The notes beneath the pieces are model-generated. The model was given only the letters and a program-made list of their open reading frames with translations, ran no database searches and was not told the DNA's origin. From assembly GCF_000786105.1 (NCBI RefSeq), contig NZ_JTEV01000033.1, positions 1 through 42,221 on the forward strand: DNA of 42,221 bases, read 5' to 3'. This DNA comes from Bdellovibrio sp. ArHS (lineage in GTDB: Bacteria; Bdellovibrionota; Bdellovibrionia; Bdellovibrionales; Bdellovibrionaceae). The position numbers were made by a program, and so were the translations under genes. Positions 8,523 to 19,561 of this stretch are shown here, one piece after another (within the stretch, counting starts at the first letter, position 1; every line of letters begins with the position of its first letter).

Positions 8523-9965
8523 TTACTTCCCGATACAAAACTCTTTAAACACCCGATCCATGATCTGATCATCAAAGCGTTTGCCTAAAGTTTCTTGAAT
8601 CGCAATAAGGGCTTCTTTGAATTCCAAAGCTAGGAACTCTTCACCCAAACCACCTTCTACGACACTCTTTGCGCGCTTCGTGTTCTCAAGTGCTCGCGAA
8701 AGGTTTTCCAAATGACGAGAGTTGGAAATCAAAACCGTGTTTTCCATCTGCAAATCGGCGAATTCTTTCACGAGTTCATCAAGAACCTGGGTACGCACCT
8801 TTTTATCAAGAGCGCTCACAAAGAACACTTTTCTTTTGAAGAAGCCTTCTAAGTCCCCGATTTTTTGAAAAAATTTACTGTTTTTAAGTGCCTGTTCGAC
8901 ACTTTTAGTATCAGGCGAACCTGACAACCGGTCTGTTTTATTGGCCAAAATATAAGTTCTTTGCGGGTCCAAACCATCCAGAATAGTGATTTCTTCCGAA
9001 GATAAACCCTTTTCAATATCAAAAACGAAGAAAACAACGTCAGATTCGCCTGTGGCCTCGCGGCTCTTCTGAATGCCGATCTTTTCAACGAGGTCCGAAA
9101 CCGACTCGCGAAGGCCTGCGGTATCCAAAAAAGTGAATTTCACACCTTTATAGCTGGTGTCCCCATGAATAACGTCTCGGGTTGTGCCCGGAATATCCGT
9201 AACAATAGCCCGTTCGTCTTCAAGGAAAAGATTTAAAAGACTGGATTTGCCGACGTTTGGAAGACCCGTAAGAACGATACGAAACCCATCTTTAAGAAGA
9301 CGGCCGACTTTAAAAGTCGCAACCAATTCTTCCAGTCCCTTTTGAATTTTCTCAAGACGTGCGATCACAACACTGTCTTCCACGACCTGAATGCCTTCGG
9401 TGGAAAAATCAATGCCGGCTTCGGCTAAGGCCAAAACCCATGTCATATCATCTTCAATGACTTCCAGCTTTTGGGAAACAGAGCCTTTTAACTGACGAAG
9501 CGCAAGTCGCGCGGCCTGCTGGCTTTGGCTTTCAATCAAAGAAAGAACGCTTTCAGCCTGTACCAAATCAAGCTTTCCGTTCATAAATGCACGGTAGGTG
9601 AACTCTCCCCGATCAGCTGGACGAGCGCCCAAAAGTACTAATTGATGAAGAATGCTTTGGCAAATTACCGGGCTTCCATGACAAGAAATTTCGATGACTT
9701 CTTCGCCAGTAAAAGAACGGCCGTGTTTAAAATAGGTTGCCAAAACCTCGTCAATCTCTTCGGCTTCTTGGTTCTGAAGAGCCACACTCTTCAAACTACC
9801 AAAATAAGCTTTATGAGACTCAGGATGTTCAGGCAAAAAAGAACAGATTTTTGAGACGATGGAATAAGTGTCGGGACCACTCACACGAATGACAGAGATA
9901 CCGCCGACTCCGTGAGGAGTGGAGACCGCACATATTGTGTCCTTATCACGATCCCCACGAAACAT
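8523..9965 (-). CDS. mnmE: tRNA modification GTPase MnmE (TrmE)
   Basis: A GTPase that forms a complex with MnmG for wobble uridine modification. Its 480 residues comprise an N-terminal tetrahydrofolate-binding domain ([19 protein letters not shown]), a helical domain and an inserted G domain: G1 GLPNVGKS (234-241), DIPGTTRD (257-264), DTAGLRES (281-288) and NKTD. The C-terminus FCIGK carries the invariant cysteine of the family. An AAGAGGAG Shine-Dalgarno sequence stands before the ATG at 9965. Length and all motifs are normal. Confidence 0.97.
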   Translation of the reverse strand: MFRGDRDKDTICAVSTPHGVGGISVIRVSGPDTYSIVSKICSFLPEHPESHKAYFGSLKSVALQNQEAEEIDEVLATYFKHGRSFTGEEVIEISCHGSPVICQSILHQLVLLGARPADRGEFTYRAFMNGKLDLVQAESVLSLIESQSQQAARLALRQLKGSVSQKLEVIEDDMTWVLALAEAGIDFSTEGIQVVEDSVVIARLEKIQKGLEELVATFKVGRLLKDGFRIVLTGLPNVGKSSLLNLFLEDERAIVTDIPGTTRDVIHGDTSYKGVKFTFLDTAGLRESVSDLVEKIGIQKSREATGESDVVFFVFDIEKGLSSEEITILDGLDPQRTYILANKTDRLSGSPDTKSVEQALKNSKFFQKIGDLEGFFKRKVFFVSALDKKVRTQVLDELVKEFADLQMENTVLISNSRHLENLSRALENTKRAKSVVEGGLGEEFLALEFKEALIAIQETLGKRFDDQIMDRVFKEFCIGK

Positions 9966-9989
9966 TTGAAACTCCTCTTGGTTATCTTT

Positions 9990-10051
9990 GAAGCAGAGCT
10001 TTGCTTCCGCTTTGGGCCTTGCGGCCCTCCGCGCTTCTCAGCATCTGCTGA
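9990..10051 (-). repeat. Three consecutive hairpins between khpB and mnmE
   Basis: Three short inverted repeats lie side by side. They are GAAGCA/TGCTTC (9990-9995 and 10002-10007), GGGCC/GGCCC with a 4-base loop that reads GCAA on the transcribed strand (10014-10027), and TCAGCA/TGCTGA (10038-10043 and 10046-10051). They begin immediately after the khpB stop and are more GC-rich than the surroundings. There is no following T-run, so this is not a simple terminator. An RNA-stability or processing element, or a REP-like element, fits better. Other copies in the genome cannot be checked here. Confidence 0.5.
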
Positions 10052-10612
10052 CTAATCTTGTGTTGCTGCAGAATCATCCGCAGAACCTTGAGATGGTCCT
10101 TTAGCTGGATAAATTTTGATTTTCTTATAAAGGCCATCACCCAAAGAACGGCTTTTAACACGTGGATCTTTGGCAAGATACTGGTGAACAACCTTACGAT
10201 CTTTCGGCGGAAGAGCACGATAGTATACGGATTTACCTTGCTCAATGCAGATAGCCTTCAGGTTCTCTGCGCGCTCAATCAAGGCGTTTGCAGATTCATC
10301 ACGATAGCCACCACAATCTACTGTGATGTTCGTCTTGTCCTCTGGGAAATTGTGTTGAACGACGCGCTTAAGGAATAATTGGAAAGCGTCTAGCATCTGA
10401 CCTTTTTTATCTTTAAGGATTTCCTCGTCCGCACCGTTGAATTCTACAGCCAGCGTAGAGCCGCCATCTTCTTCTTTCTCAGTTTTAAGCTCGAAAGTAA
10501 GATCGAACTGTGCTTTCTCGATGATCCCCTCTAAGGTCTTTTGAATAAGGGCCTCAACTTCGCTGTTGGCACCTTTGCTTTTTCCCCCGAAAAGCTTGCT
10601 AAAAAAACCCAT
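10052..10612 (-). CDS. khpB: KhpB/Jag-type RNA-binding protein (Jag-N, degenerate KH, R3H)
   Basis: A 186-residue member of the Jag/SpoIIIJ-associated family, encoded next to yidC as usual. The N-terminus MGFFSKLFGGK resembles a Jag-N segment. The KH-like domain runs about 35-115, and the R3H motif R139-KVV-H143 follows PPKDRK. In this family the KH domain normally has a GxxG loop before TLDALQ. Here the corresponding stretch is DKKG (68-71) before QMLDAFQ, so the first glycine is missing. A perfect AGGAGG Shine-Dalgarno sequence stands 4 bases before the ATG. Family role: RNA binding linked to cell-envelope biogenesis, usually with KhpA. Confidence 0.9.
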   Translation of the reverse strand: MGFFSKLFGGKSKGANSEVEALIQKTLEGIIEKAQFDLTFELKTEKEEDGGSTLAVEFNGADEEILKDKKGQMLDAFQLFLKRVVQHNFPEDKTNITVDCGGYRDESANALIERAENLKAICIEQGKSVYYRALPPKDRKVVHQYLAKDPRVKSRSLGDGLYKKIKIYPAKGPSQGSADDSAATQD

Positions 10613-10657
10613 TTTACCTCCTAGGTATAAATATCAAATTCAAACAGAGCTTGGCTC

Positions 10658-12289
10658 TTACTTCTTCGCCTTTGCTACAACTGCTGCGGCAGGAGCCGGC
10701 GATTTATCACGCATAATTAACCATTGTTGGATGATACCGAACAAAGTTGAAACGACCATATAAAGCGTCAAGCCGCTTGGAAGTTGCAACATGAACAACG
10801 AAAACACCACCGGCAAGAACAGCATGATTTTTGCCTGCATAGGATCCATTGTTGATGGAGTGATCTTTTGTTGAATAAACATGAAGACCGACATCAAAAC
10901 CGGCAAAACGTAGAATGGATCATGCGCACTTAGATCATGAATCCAGCCGACGAACGGTGAATTATATAGTTCGATGCTGGAACCGATAACTCGATAAAGA
11001 GCAAAAAAGACAGGGATTTGCAGCAACATCGGCAAACAGCCACCCAATGGGTTGGCACCATTTTCCTTCATCACTGCCATCATCTCAGTATTCAAACGCA
11101 TTGGATCGTCTTTATACTTTTCGCGAAGATTCTGAATAATTGGTTGAACCCTTTGCATCGCTTTCATTGATTTGAAAGACATGATGTTAAAAGGAAGAAC
11201 ACAAAGACGAACCAACAAAGTTAAAAGGATAATGGCAAAACCCCAGTTACCCACCATAGAGTGGAATGCCTTCATCACGTAAAGAAGTGGACGGGCAATG
11301 AATCCAAAGAAGCCAAAATCGATGATTTGAGCAAGCTCAGGATCGACAGCCTTCAAAGCATCGATGGATTTCGGACCGGCATAGAATATCTCAGAGAAAT
11401 TCATCTCGGGTTTAAGTTGCACGGGCTTGTAAACCAACTCTGCTAAAGCCGACTTGTTTGCTACTTCCGAAGACACTTTTACTTCAGGAATGATCTCGGA
11501 CTTATCAAGAATTGCCGAAGCAAAGTACTGAGAACTTACCGAAAGAATTGAAGTCGATTGAAATTGTTGAGTGACGTTTTCTTTCGCATTGCTAAAGTTA
11601 ACCGTTTCATGCTTCCCACCAGAATGAACAACGAAAAAATCCTGGTGCTCATAAGAAGGGAAAAAGAAAGACGAGGACCCCTTCACGTGAACCGTTTCAG
11701 GAATCAATAGTGAAAAACCTTTTTTAAAATCTTCAGTTGGATTGGACACCGTGATCGTGTTCGTGAACGAAGACTTCACGGGATCAAACTTAAGTTCTCG
11801 CTTTACCGTAGTTTCACCCATAGCGGCTGTTCCGACATAGTGACCAGGGCTTTCTTCAACGACATTGAAGATCACCGGCTTTTCGTCGCCCGCCCAACGC
11901 ATTTCGAACATCGCAAGTTTGTCAGATAGACCAATCTTGATGTTGTTCTTCTCTTTGTCCTGGTAATTATTCACAGTGAAGTTCTTCAAACCCATACCGT
12001 GATTAGTCAGAGAGAAAGAGACTTTGTCAGTTTTGAAAGTAAAGATTTGTTCTTCGGCTTGAGGTGCAGCTACGACTTCTGATTTGGTTTCGATAGCGCT
12101 GCCGGGAGTGGCTGTTGCAGAGGGAGTTGTCGTTGGATCAGCTTGAGTCTGCTCTGTCTTAGGCTGATTGTAACCGGGATACTTTTTTCCGAGATAAGTT
12201 TGCCAACCAAAATAAACAATAGCTACAGCGGCTACAGCAATCAGTGTTTTAGGATCAAAGAAGGAGGGGTTGTCATTCTTTTGTTGCAT
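10658..12289 (-). CDS. yidC: Membrane protein insertase YidC/Oxa1
   Basis: YidC inserts and folds inner-membrane proteins, including ATP synthase subunit c, alone or with SecYEG. Its 543 residues show the Gram-negative layout: a first membrane segment (about 15-29), a Pro/Thr/Ala-rich linker, a large periplasmic P1 domain (about 75-320) and the conserved five-segment core (...GNWGFAIILLTLLVRL..., NPLGGCLPMLLQIPVFFALYR). It ends in a basic Ala/Lys tail. I chose the ATG at 12289 with its AGGAAG Shine-Dalgarno sequence over a start 12 codons upstream. Its first 17 bases overlap the end of yidD. Confidence 0.97.
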   Translation of the reverse strand: MQQKNDNPSFFDPKTLIAVAAVAIVYFGWQTYLGKKYPGYNQPKTEQTQADPTTTPSATATPGSAIETKSEVVAAPQAEEQIFTFKTDKVSFSLTNHGMGLKNFTVNNYQDKEKNNIKIGLSDKLAMFEMRWAGDEKPVIFNVVEESPGHYVGTAAMGETTVKRELKFDPVKSSFTNTITVSNPTEDFKKGFSLLIPETVHVKGSSSFFFPSYEHQDFFVVHSGGKHETVNFSNAKENVTQQFQSTSILSVSSQYFASAILDKSEIIPEVKVSSEVANKSALAELVYKPVQLKPEMNFSEIFYAGPKSIDALKAVDPELAQIIDFGFFGFIARPLLYVMKAFHSMVGNWGFAIILLTLLVRLCVLPFNIMSFKSMKAMQRVQPIIQNLREKYKDDPMRLNTEMMAVMKENGANPLGGCLPMLLQIPVFFALYRVIGSSIELYNSPFVGWIHDLSAHDPFYVLPVLMSVFMFIQQKITPSTMDPMQAKIMLFLPVVFSLFMLQLPSGLTLYMVVSTLFGIIQQWLIMRDKSPAPAAAVVAKAKK

Positions 12290-12539
12290 GGATACTTCCT
12301 TTTTGAGGAACCGGATCGTACCCATAAGGCCCGCCCGGACGACATTTACATACTCTCTTTGTGATTAACCACAGAGCTTTATGAGTATGATGAGTTTGAA
12401 TAGCTTCTAATGCGTAGGCGGAACAACTAGGTTCAAAGCGACAAGAACCACCCAAATGAGTAGTCCCTAATGTTCGGTAAGCCCCGATAAACAACCAAAG
12501 CAAGGCTTTAGATATTTTTTCGAAGGACTTCCAAACCAC
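12273..12539 (-). CDS. yidD: Membrane protein insertion efficiency factor YidD
   Basis: A small membrane-associated protein that helps YidC-dependent insertion. The family core is clear: LLWLFIGAYRTLG, then GGSCRFEPSCSAYALEAI with the conserved cysteines, TKRVCKCRPGGPYGYDPVP and a short tail. The start is uncertain. A GTG at 12539 gives 88 residues, matching the family, but has no good Shine-Dalgarno sequence and lies 32 bases inside rnpA, so translation is probably coupled. The longer open frame upstream is only a shadow of rnpA. The end overlaps the yidC start. Confidence 0.9.
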   Translation of the reverse strand: MVWKSFEKISKALLWLFIGAYRTLGTTHLGGSCRFEPSCSAYALEAIQTHHTHKALWLITKRVCKCRPGGPYGYDPVPQKGSIHATKE

Positions 12540-12867
12540 GATCCAAAGCTTTGACAAATTCCTCGTGAGGGAGCCCTTTGTAAAAGTTTGTATCAATAGG
12601 TTTAAAGATGATGTTGATGTCGGCTTCAATAGATTTTCCCGCCACAAGTGAAGCCCTAAAATATTCTCGCGACCAACGTTTCAATTTATTCCGAACAACA
12701 GCAGAGCCGATTTTACGACTTGCCGTAACTCCGAAACGCAACTGACCCACAGAGTTCTTCTGATAATTCAGAAGCAACCATTTAGTAGGCCAGTATCTTT
12801 TTCCCGTTTGTTTTAAAGAGAGAAATTCAGAACTTCGCTTAATAACTAGTGGAGAACTATTTTCCAC
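12508..12867 (-). CDS. rnpA: Ribonuclease P protein component
   Basis: The basic protein cofactor of RNase P, which trims tRNA 5' ends. Of 119 residues, the family signature is [13 protein letters not shown] (the RNR motif) after [14 protein letters not shown]. It starts at a GTG (12867) that overlaps the last 11 bases of rpmH. No separate Shine-Dalgarno sequence is visible, so coupling to rpmH translation is likely. The order rpmH-rnpA-yidD-yidC-khpB is the standard bacterial one. Confidence 0.95.
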   Translation of the reverse strand: MENSSPLVIKRSSEFLSLKQTGKRYWPTKWLLLNYQKNSVGQLRFGVTASRKIGSAVVRNKLKRWSREYFRASLVAGKSIEADINIIFKPIDTNFYKGLPHEEFVKALDRGLEVLRKNI

Positions 12868-13006
12868 CTGTAGAAACCGTCAAACGCTTTCTTCCTTTAG
12901 CGCGACGACGATTAAGAACTTCTTGGCCAGCTTTAGTAGCCATACGAGCGCGGAAACCGTGTGTAGTTTTACGACGTTTATTTGAAGGTTGGTATGTACG
13001 TTTCAT
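12857..13006 (-). CDS. rpmH: 50S ribosomal protein L34
   Basis: Translated by hand from the minus strand, this gives 49 residues: [18 protein letters not shown] at the start, [16 protein letters not shown] in the middle and VSTGGK at the end. This is an unmistakable L34, with the usual KRTYQPSN start and Arg/Lys richness. The ATG at 13006 follows GGGGAG about 8 bases upstream. It is the first gene of the leftward run and is divergent from dnaA, as in most bacteria. The stop lies within the rnpA start. Confidence 0.97.
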   Translation of the reverse strand: MKRTYQPSNKRRKTTHGFRARMATKAGQEVLNRRRAKGRKRLTVSTGGK

Positions 13007-13190
13007 TACTCTTCTCCCCGGACAGAAAATTACGACGCTAAATGACGTCAGTTACATCTATATATGTATGCCACAAAGTTGTTCACAACTAGATACGTGG
13101 GGCACTAATAAAGCACGTTGCGGCAATAAGGTCAACTGTTGAAAACTTCAGCTCCCCTTGTTAAGACCCACCCTGCTTGAGGGGAGTCAC

Positions 13191-14606
13191 GTGGAGTTAA
13201 ACTCGTCTTTTTGGACACTTATCAAATCAAAGATGAAAAGCCGGAACGATAACAATAAGTTATTGGATACCTGGCTAGATCCTATTGAGTACGTCAATAC
13301 GGCGGGTACTCAAGATCGTCCCAAATTGGTACTCGGAGTACCTAATGCGCTTCATCAATATTTTGTTATCGAAAATCTGCAAGATAAAATTTACACAGAG
13401 ATTTCAGATACTTACGGAAAACCATTTGAAGTCGAGTTCAGTATTACGGGGAACAAAGTAAATACGCATATTGAAACTTCTCACATTCCTGACGAAGTGA
13501 TGGGAGGAACTGAGATCCTCCAGGCTCAATTGGCGCGTGCTCAGAATATCCAGATTACTCAACCAAGGTCTGGTCAAGACACATTGAACCAGGAACTCAC
13601 CTTTTCAACATTTGTAGTGGGTAAAAATTCCGAGTTTGCGCATGCTGCCTGCTTTAACGTTGCCCGCAATCCGGGGGCAGACGACTACAATCCTCTATAT
13701 ATATATGGACCGGTGGGAATGGGTAAAACCCATCTTCTTCACGCCGCCGGAAATCACATTCGCGAACAATATCCACAACTTAGAATTACATATATTTCTG
13801 CCGAAAGGTTCATGAATGAGTGTATTTCATCCATTCGTCGCCACGAAATGGATAAATTTCGCCAGAAGTACCGCGAAAATTCGGATATTCTTTTGGTCGA
13901 CGATGTTCAGTTTATTGCGCGTGGTGAGGCTGTTCAGGAAGAATTCTTCCACACAATCAATAGTTTCATCGACAGCCGCAAGCAGGTTATTCTAGCGAGC
14001 GACCGTATGCCGAAAGACATTCACGGATTGGAAGATCGTAGCCGCACCCGCCTTGAGCGTGGTTTGATTGCCGATATCACCATGCCGGACCTAGAAACTC
14101 GAATCGCAATTTTGCGTTATAAAGCCGAAAAGTATAACGTTCGGCTGCCAGAAGATGTCGTCAATTACATCGCCAGAATCTCTAAACGTTCCATCAGAGA
14201 GCTGGAAGGCAACCTTAAAAAGGTGAAGATGTTCTCTGAGCTCCAAGGCCTTCCGATCGACCACGAGCTTGTTAAACGCATTCTTTCGCATCACGAGACT
14301 CAATCCACGATTTCAGTTGAAGAGATTATGAAGCTTGTCGCGGATCACTATAAAGTGCGTGTTTTGGATCTTAAATCTTCAACTCGGGCCAAACCAATTG
14401 TCGTTCCACGTCAAATTGCGATGTATTTGATTAAGAAGTTTTTGGATAAATCTTTAGTGGATATCGGCAAGGCATTTGGCGGAAAAGATCACACAACTGT
14501 GATGAACGCCCTAGATCGGGTCAAGAATCTACAATCCGCGGATCAAGATATCTCTAAAGATATCGAAGATTTAGAACAGAGAATCCACAATATCACAGGC
14601 GTGTGA
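13191..14606 (+). CDS. dnaA: Chromosomal replication initiator DnaA
   Basis: DnaA binds DnaA boxes at oriC and opens the duplex. I start at the GTG at 13191 because GAGGGGAG stands just before it; an upstream TTG at 13158 has no Shine-Dalgarno sequence. This gives 471 residues. Domain I occupies about 1-90, then a short linker, and the AAA+ domain carries Walker A GPVGMGKT (173-180) and Walker B ILLVDDVQFI. Domain IV carries the DNA-binding signature GGKDHTTVMNALDRV. The 184-bp dnaA-rpmH gap contains no perfect DnaA box, only a TTGTTCACA-like variant near 13079. Confidence 0.98.
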   Translation: MELNSSFWTLIKSKMKSRNDNNKLLDTWLDPIEYVNTAGTQDRPKLVLGVPNALHQYFVIENLQDKIYTEISDTYGKPFEVEFSITGNKVNTHIETSHIPDEVMGGTEILQAQLARAQNIQITQPRSGQDTLNQELTFSTFVVGKNSEFAHAACFNVARNPGADDYNPLYIYGPVGMGKTHLLHAAGNHIREQYPQLRITYISAERFMNECISSIRRHEMDKFRQKYRENSDILLVDDVQFIARGEAVQEEFFHTINSFIDSRKQVILASDRMPKDIHGLEDRSRTRLERGLIADITMPDLETRIAILRYKAEKYNVRLPEDVVNYIARISKRSIRELEGNLKKVKMFSELQGLPIDHELVKRILSHHETQSTISVEEIMKLVADHYKVRVLDLKSSTRAKPIVVPRQIAMYLIKKFLDKSLVDIGKAFGGKDHTTVMNALDRVKNLQSADQDISKDIEDLEQRIHNITGV

Positions 14607-14614
14607 ATGTGGAA

Positions 14615-14623
14615 TGTGGATAA
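14615..14623 (-). promoter_or_regulatory. DnaA box, perfect consensus
   Basis: It reads TTATCCACA on the minus strand, nine bases after the dnaA stop, and belongs to the origin cluster. A weaker box CATTCCACA on the same strand overlaps its left edge (14608-14616). Confidence 0.85.
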
Positions 14624-14707
14624 GGTTGGGGAAAAATTTGGGGCTAAAAATGTGGATCCGAGTTACCCCCAAAATCGACCGAGTTTAAGACGATTTATAC
14701 AGAGTCT

Positions 14708-14716
14708 TTATCCACA
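14708..14716 (+). promoter_or_regulatory. DnaA box, perfect consensus
   Basis: It reads TTATCCACA on the plus strand, about 50 bases before the weak proximal box that precedes the trio repeats, in the orientation facing the unwinding element. Confidence 0.85.
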
Positions 14717-14758
14717 AGTGTTTTTTAGTGTTTACATGGGTTTAGGGGATTTGTTAGG

Positions 14759-14815
14759 TTTTCCACGCCCCTACTACTACTACTAGTTATTTATATTAAT
14801 AGTAATAGTTAATAA
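14759..14815 (+). other. DnaA-trio / duplex unwinding element
   Basis: A proximal box-like TTTTCCACG (14759-14767) is followed by a short GC stretch, five CTA triplets at 14771-14785 (3'-GAT repeats on the complementary strand, the DnaA-trio consensus) and an A/T-only or nearly A/T-only tract. By analogy with B. subtilis, DnaA would load on the trio strand here to melt the origin. The functional claim is inference from the motif order. Confidence 0.75.
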
Positions 14816-14833
14816 GAGGGCTCAAGAGGTTGT

Positions 14834-15939
14834 ATGAAACTTGAAATTGATAAAAGAGATTTATTAAGCCTTATCGGAAAGACTCAGAACATTGTTGAGA
14901 AGCGCAACACTATGCCAATTCTTATCAACGTTCTTTTGGAAGCTGACCAAAATGCTTTGAAAGTCTTTGCCACAGATTTGGAAGTCAGCCTCACGGACCA
15001 AACAAAAGTTCAAGTTCATCAACCGGGTAAAGTCGCCGTTTCGGCAAAAAGCCTTTTTGAAATTGCTAAGGAACTTTCAGAAGGTCCGATCACTTTAATC
15101 AAAAAAGAAAACAACTGGCTGGAAATCAAGCAAGGTAAATACACTTCGAAAATTGTTGGTATCTCCGCTGAAGAATATCCGATCTTTCCAACTTACAACT
15201 CTCAAGGTTTCATCAGCATCAATGCTGGTGTGTTGAAAGAGATGATTGATAAAACTATCTACTCGGTATCCAACGATGAAACTCGTTATCACTTGAACGG
15301 CGTTTTCTTTGAACTGTCGCCTCAGGGCGGATTTAAAATGGTGGCGACAGATGGTCACCGTATGAGTCTTGTGAATAAACCGCTTTCGGAAGTGAAAGTC
15401 GCGGCTACTCAAGGTGTTATCATTCCTCGCAAAGGTCTTCACGAAATCAAAAAGATTTTGGAAGGCATTGAAGGAAATGTGGAAATCGCAATTGAAGGTT
15501 CTCAATTTGTATTGAAACACTCATCAACGATTTTGATGATTCGTTTGATCGAAGGAAAGTATCCAAATTATCAACAATTTATTCCACAGAAACTTCCACA
15601 AAAAGTGATGATTCACCGTGAAGCATTTTTGACTTCACTGAAGCGCGTATCACTTTTGGCAAACGTAAAATCCAAAGCTGTGTTGTTAAATCTTTCCAAT
15701 GGTCGCATGGAGATTTCTTCTAACAATCCAGAACTAGGAGACGCGAAAGAAGAAATCGAAGTTGAATATTCTGGCAATGAAATCAAAATCGGTTTCAATG
15801 CGAAGTATGTGACTGATATTCTCACAAGCATGAGTCAGGACAAGATTGATTTTGAATTGAACGATCACCTGTCTCCTGGACTGATCCGCCCTCATAACGA
15901 CAGTTCTTACACTTGCGTTGTGATGCCTATGAGAATCTG

Positions 15940-15940
<1 letters not shown>
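14834..15940 (+). CDS. dnaN: DNA polymerase III subunit beta (sliding clamp)
   Basis: The ring-shaped processivity clamp of the replicative polymerase, 368 residues, the usual length for three clamp-fold domains. Recognisable segments are MKLEIDKRDLLSLIGKTQNIVEKRNTMPILINVLL at the N-terminus, the TDGHRMSL motif and the terminal VVMPMRI. An AAGAGG Shine-Dalgarno sequence lies before the ATG. The stop overlaps the recF start (TGATG), so the two are translationally coupled, the standard dnaA-dnaN-recF order. Confidence 0.98.
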
Positions 15941-19535
<3,595 letters not shown>

Positions 19536-19561
19536 TTTTAGATTTTTAAGTTGGTGATGTT

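Larger units (their letters stand above)
14581..14820. other. Replication origin oriC (dnaA-dnaN intergenic)
   Basis: The dnaA-dnaN gap of 227 bp has the parts of a bacterial origin. DnaA boxes (core TCCACA) lie at 14581-14589 (+, inside the dnaA end), 14608-14616 (-, weak), 14615-14623 (-, perfect TTATCCACA), 14651-14659 (-), 14708-14716 (+, perfect) and 14759-14767 (+, TTTTCCACG). The last is followed by GC-rich CCCC, then five CTA triplets (14771-14785), then an AT-rich tract to about 14815. This matches the basal unwinding layout known from Bacillus subtilis. Gene orientations diverge around this region. The assignment rests on motif architecture; no skew was computed. Confidence 0.87.

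Noticed and set aside
9982..10245. A minus-strand open frame covering the three hairpins and part of khpB
   Set aside because: It lies out of frame within khpB, has no Shine-Dalgarno sequence and no family; its end is translated from the hairpin elements.
12273..12647. A longer yidD reading frame of 124 codons
   Set aside because: The extra N-terminal part is Ser/Thr/Leu-rich, does not resemble YidD and coincides with rnpA in another frame. The GTG at 12539 gives family length.
13007..13190. Origin in the rpmH-dnaA gap
   Set aside because: It contains no perfect DnaA box and no AT-rich element followed by trios, unlike the dnaA-dnaN gap. Weak box-like sequence near 13079 could still serve dnaA autoregulation.
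14403..14412. GTTCCACGTC inside dnaA as a third parS site
   Set aside because: Only one arm matches; the second half reads CAAATT and not GGAAC, so it lacks the palindrome.
14771..14786. CTA repeats as a microsatellite or CRISPR-like repeat
   Set aside because: The run is only five triplets with no spacers and sits exactly after a DnaA-box-like element and before an AT-rich tract. The DnaA-trio explanation fits better.
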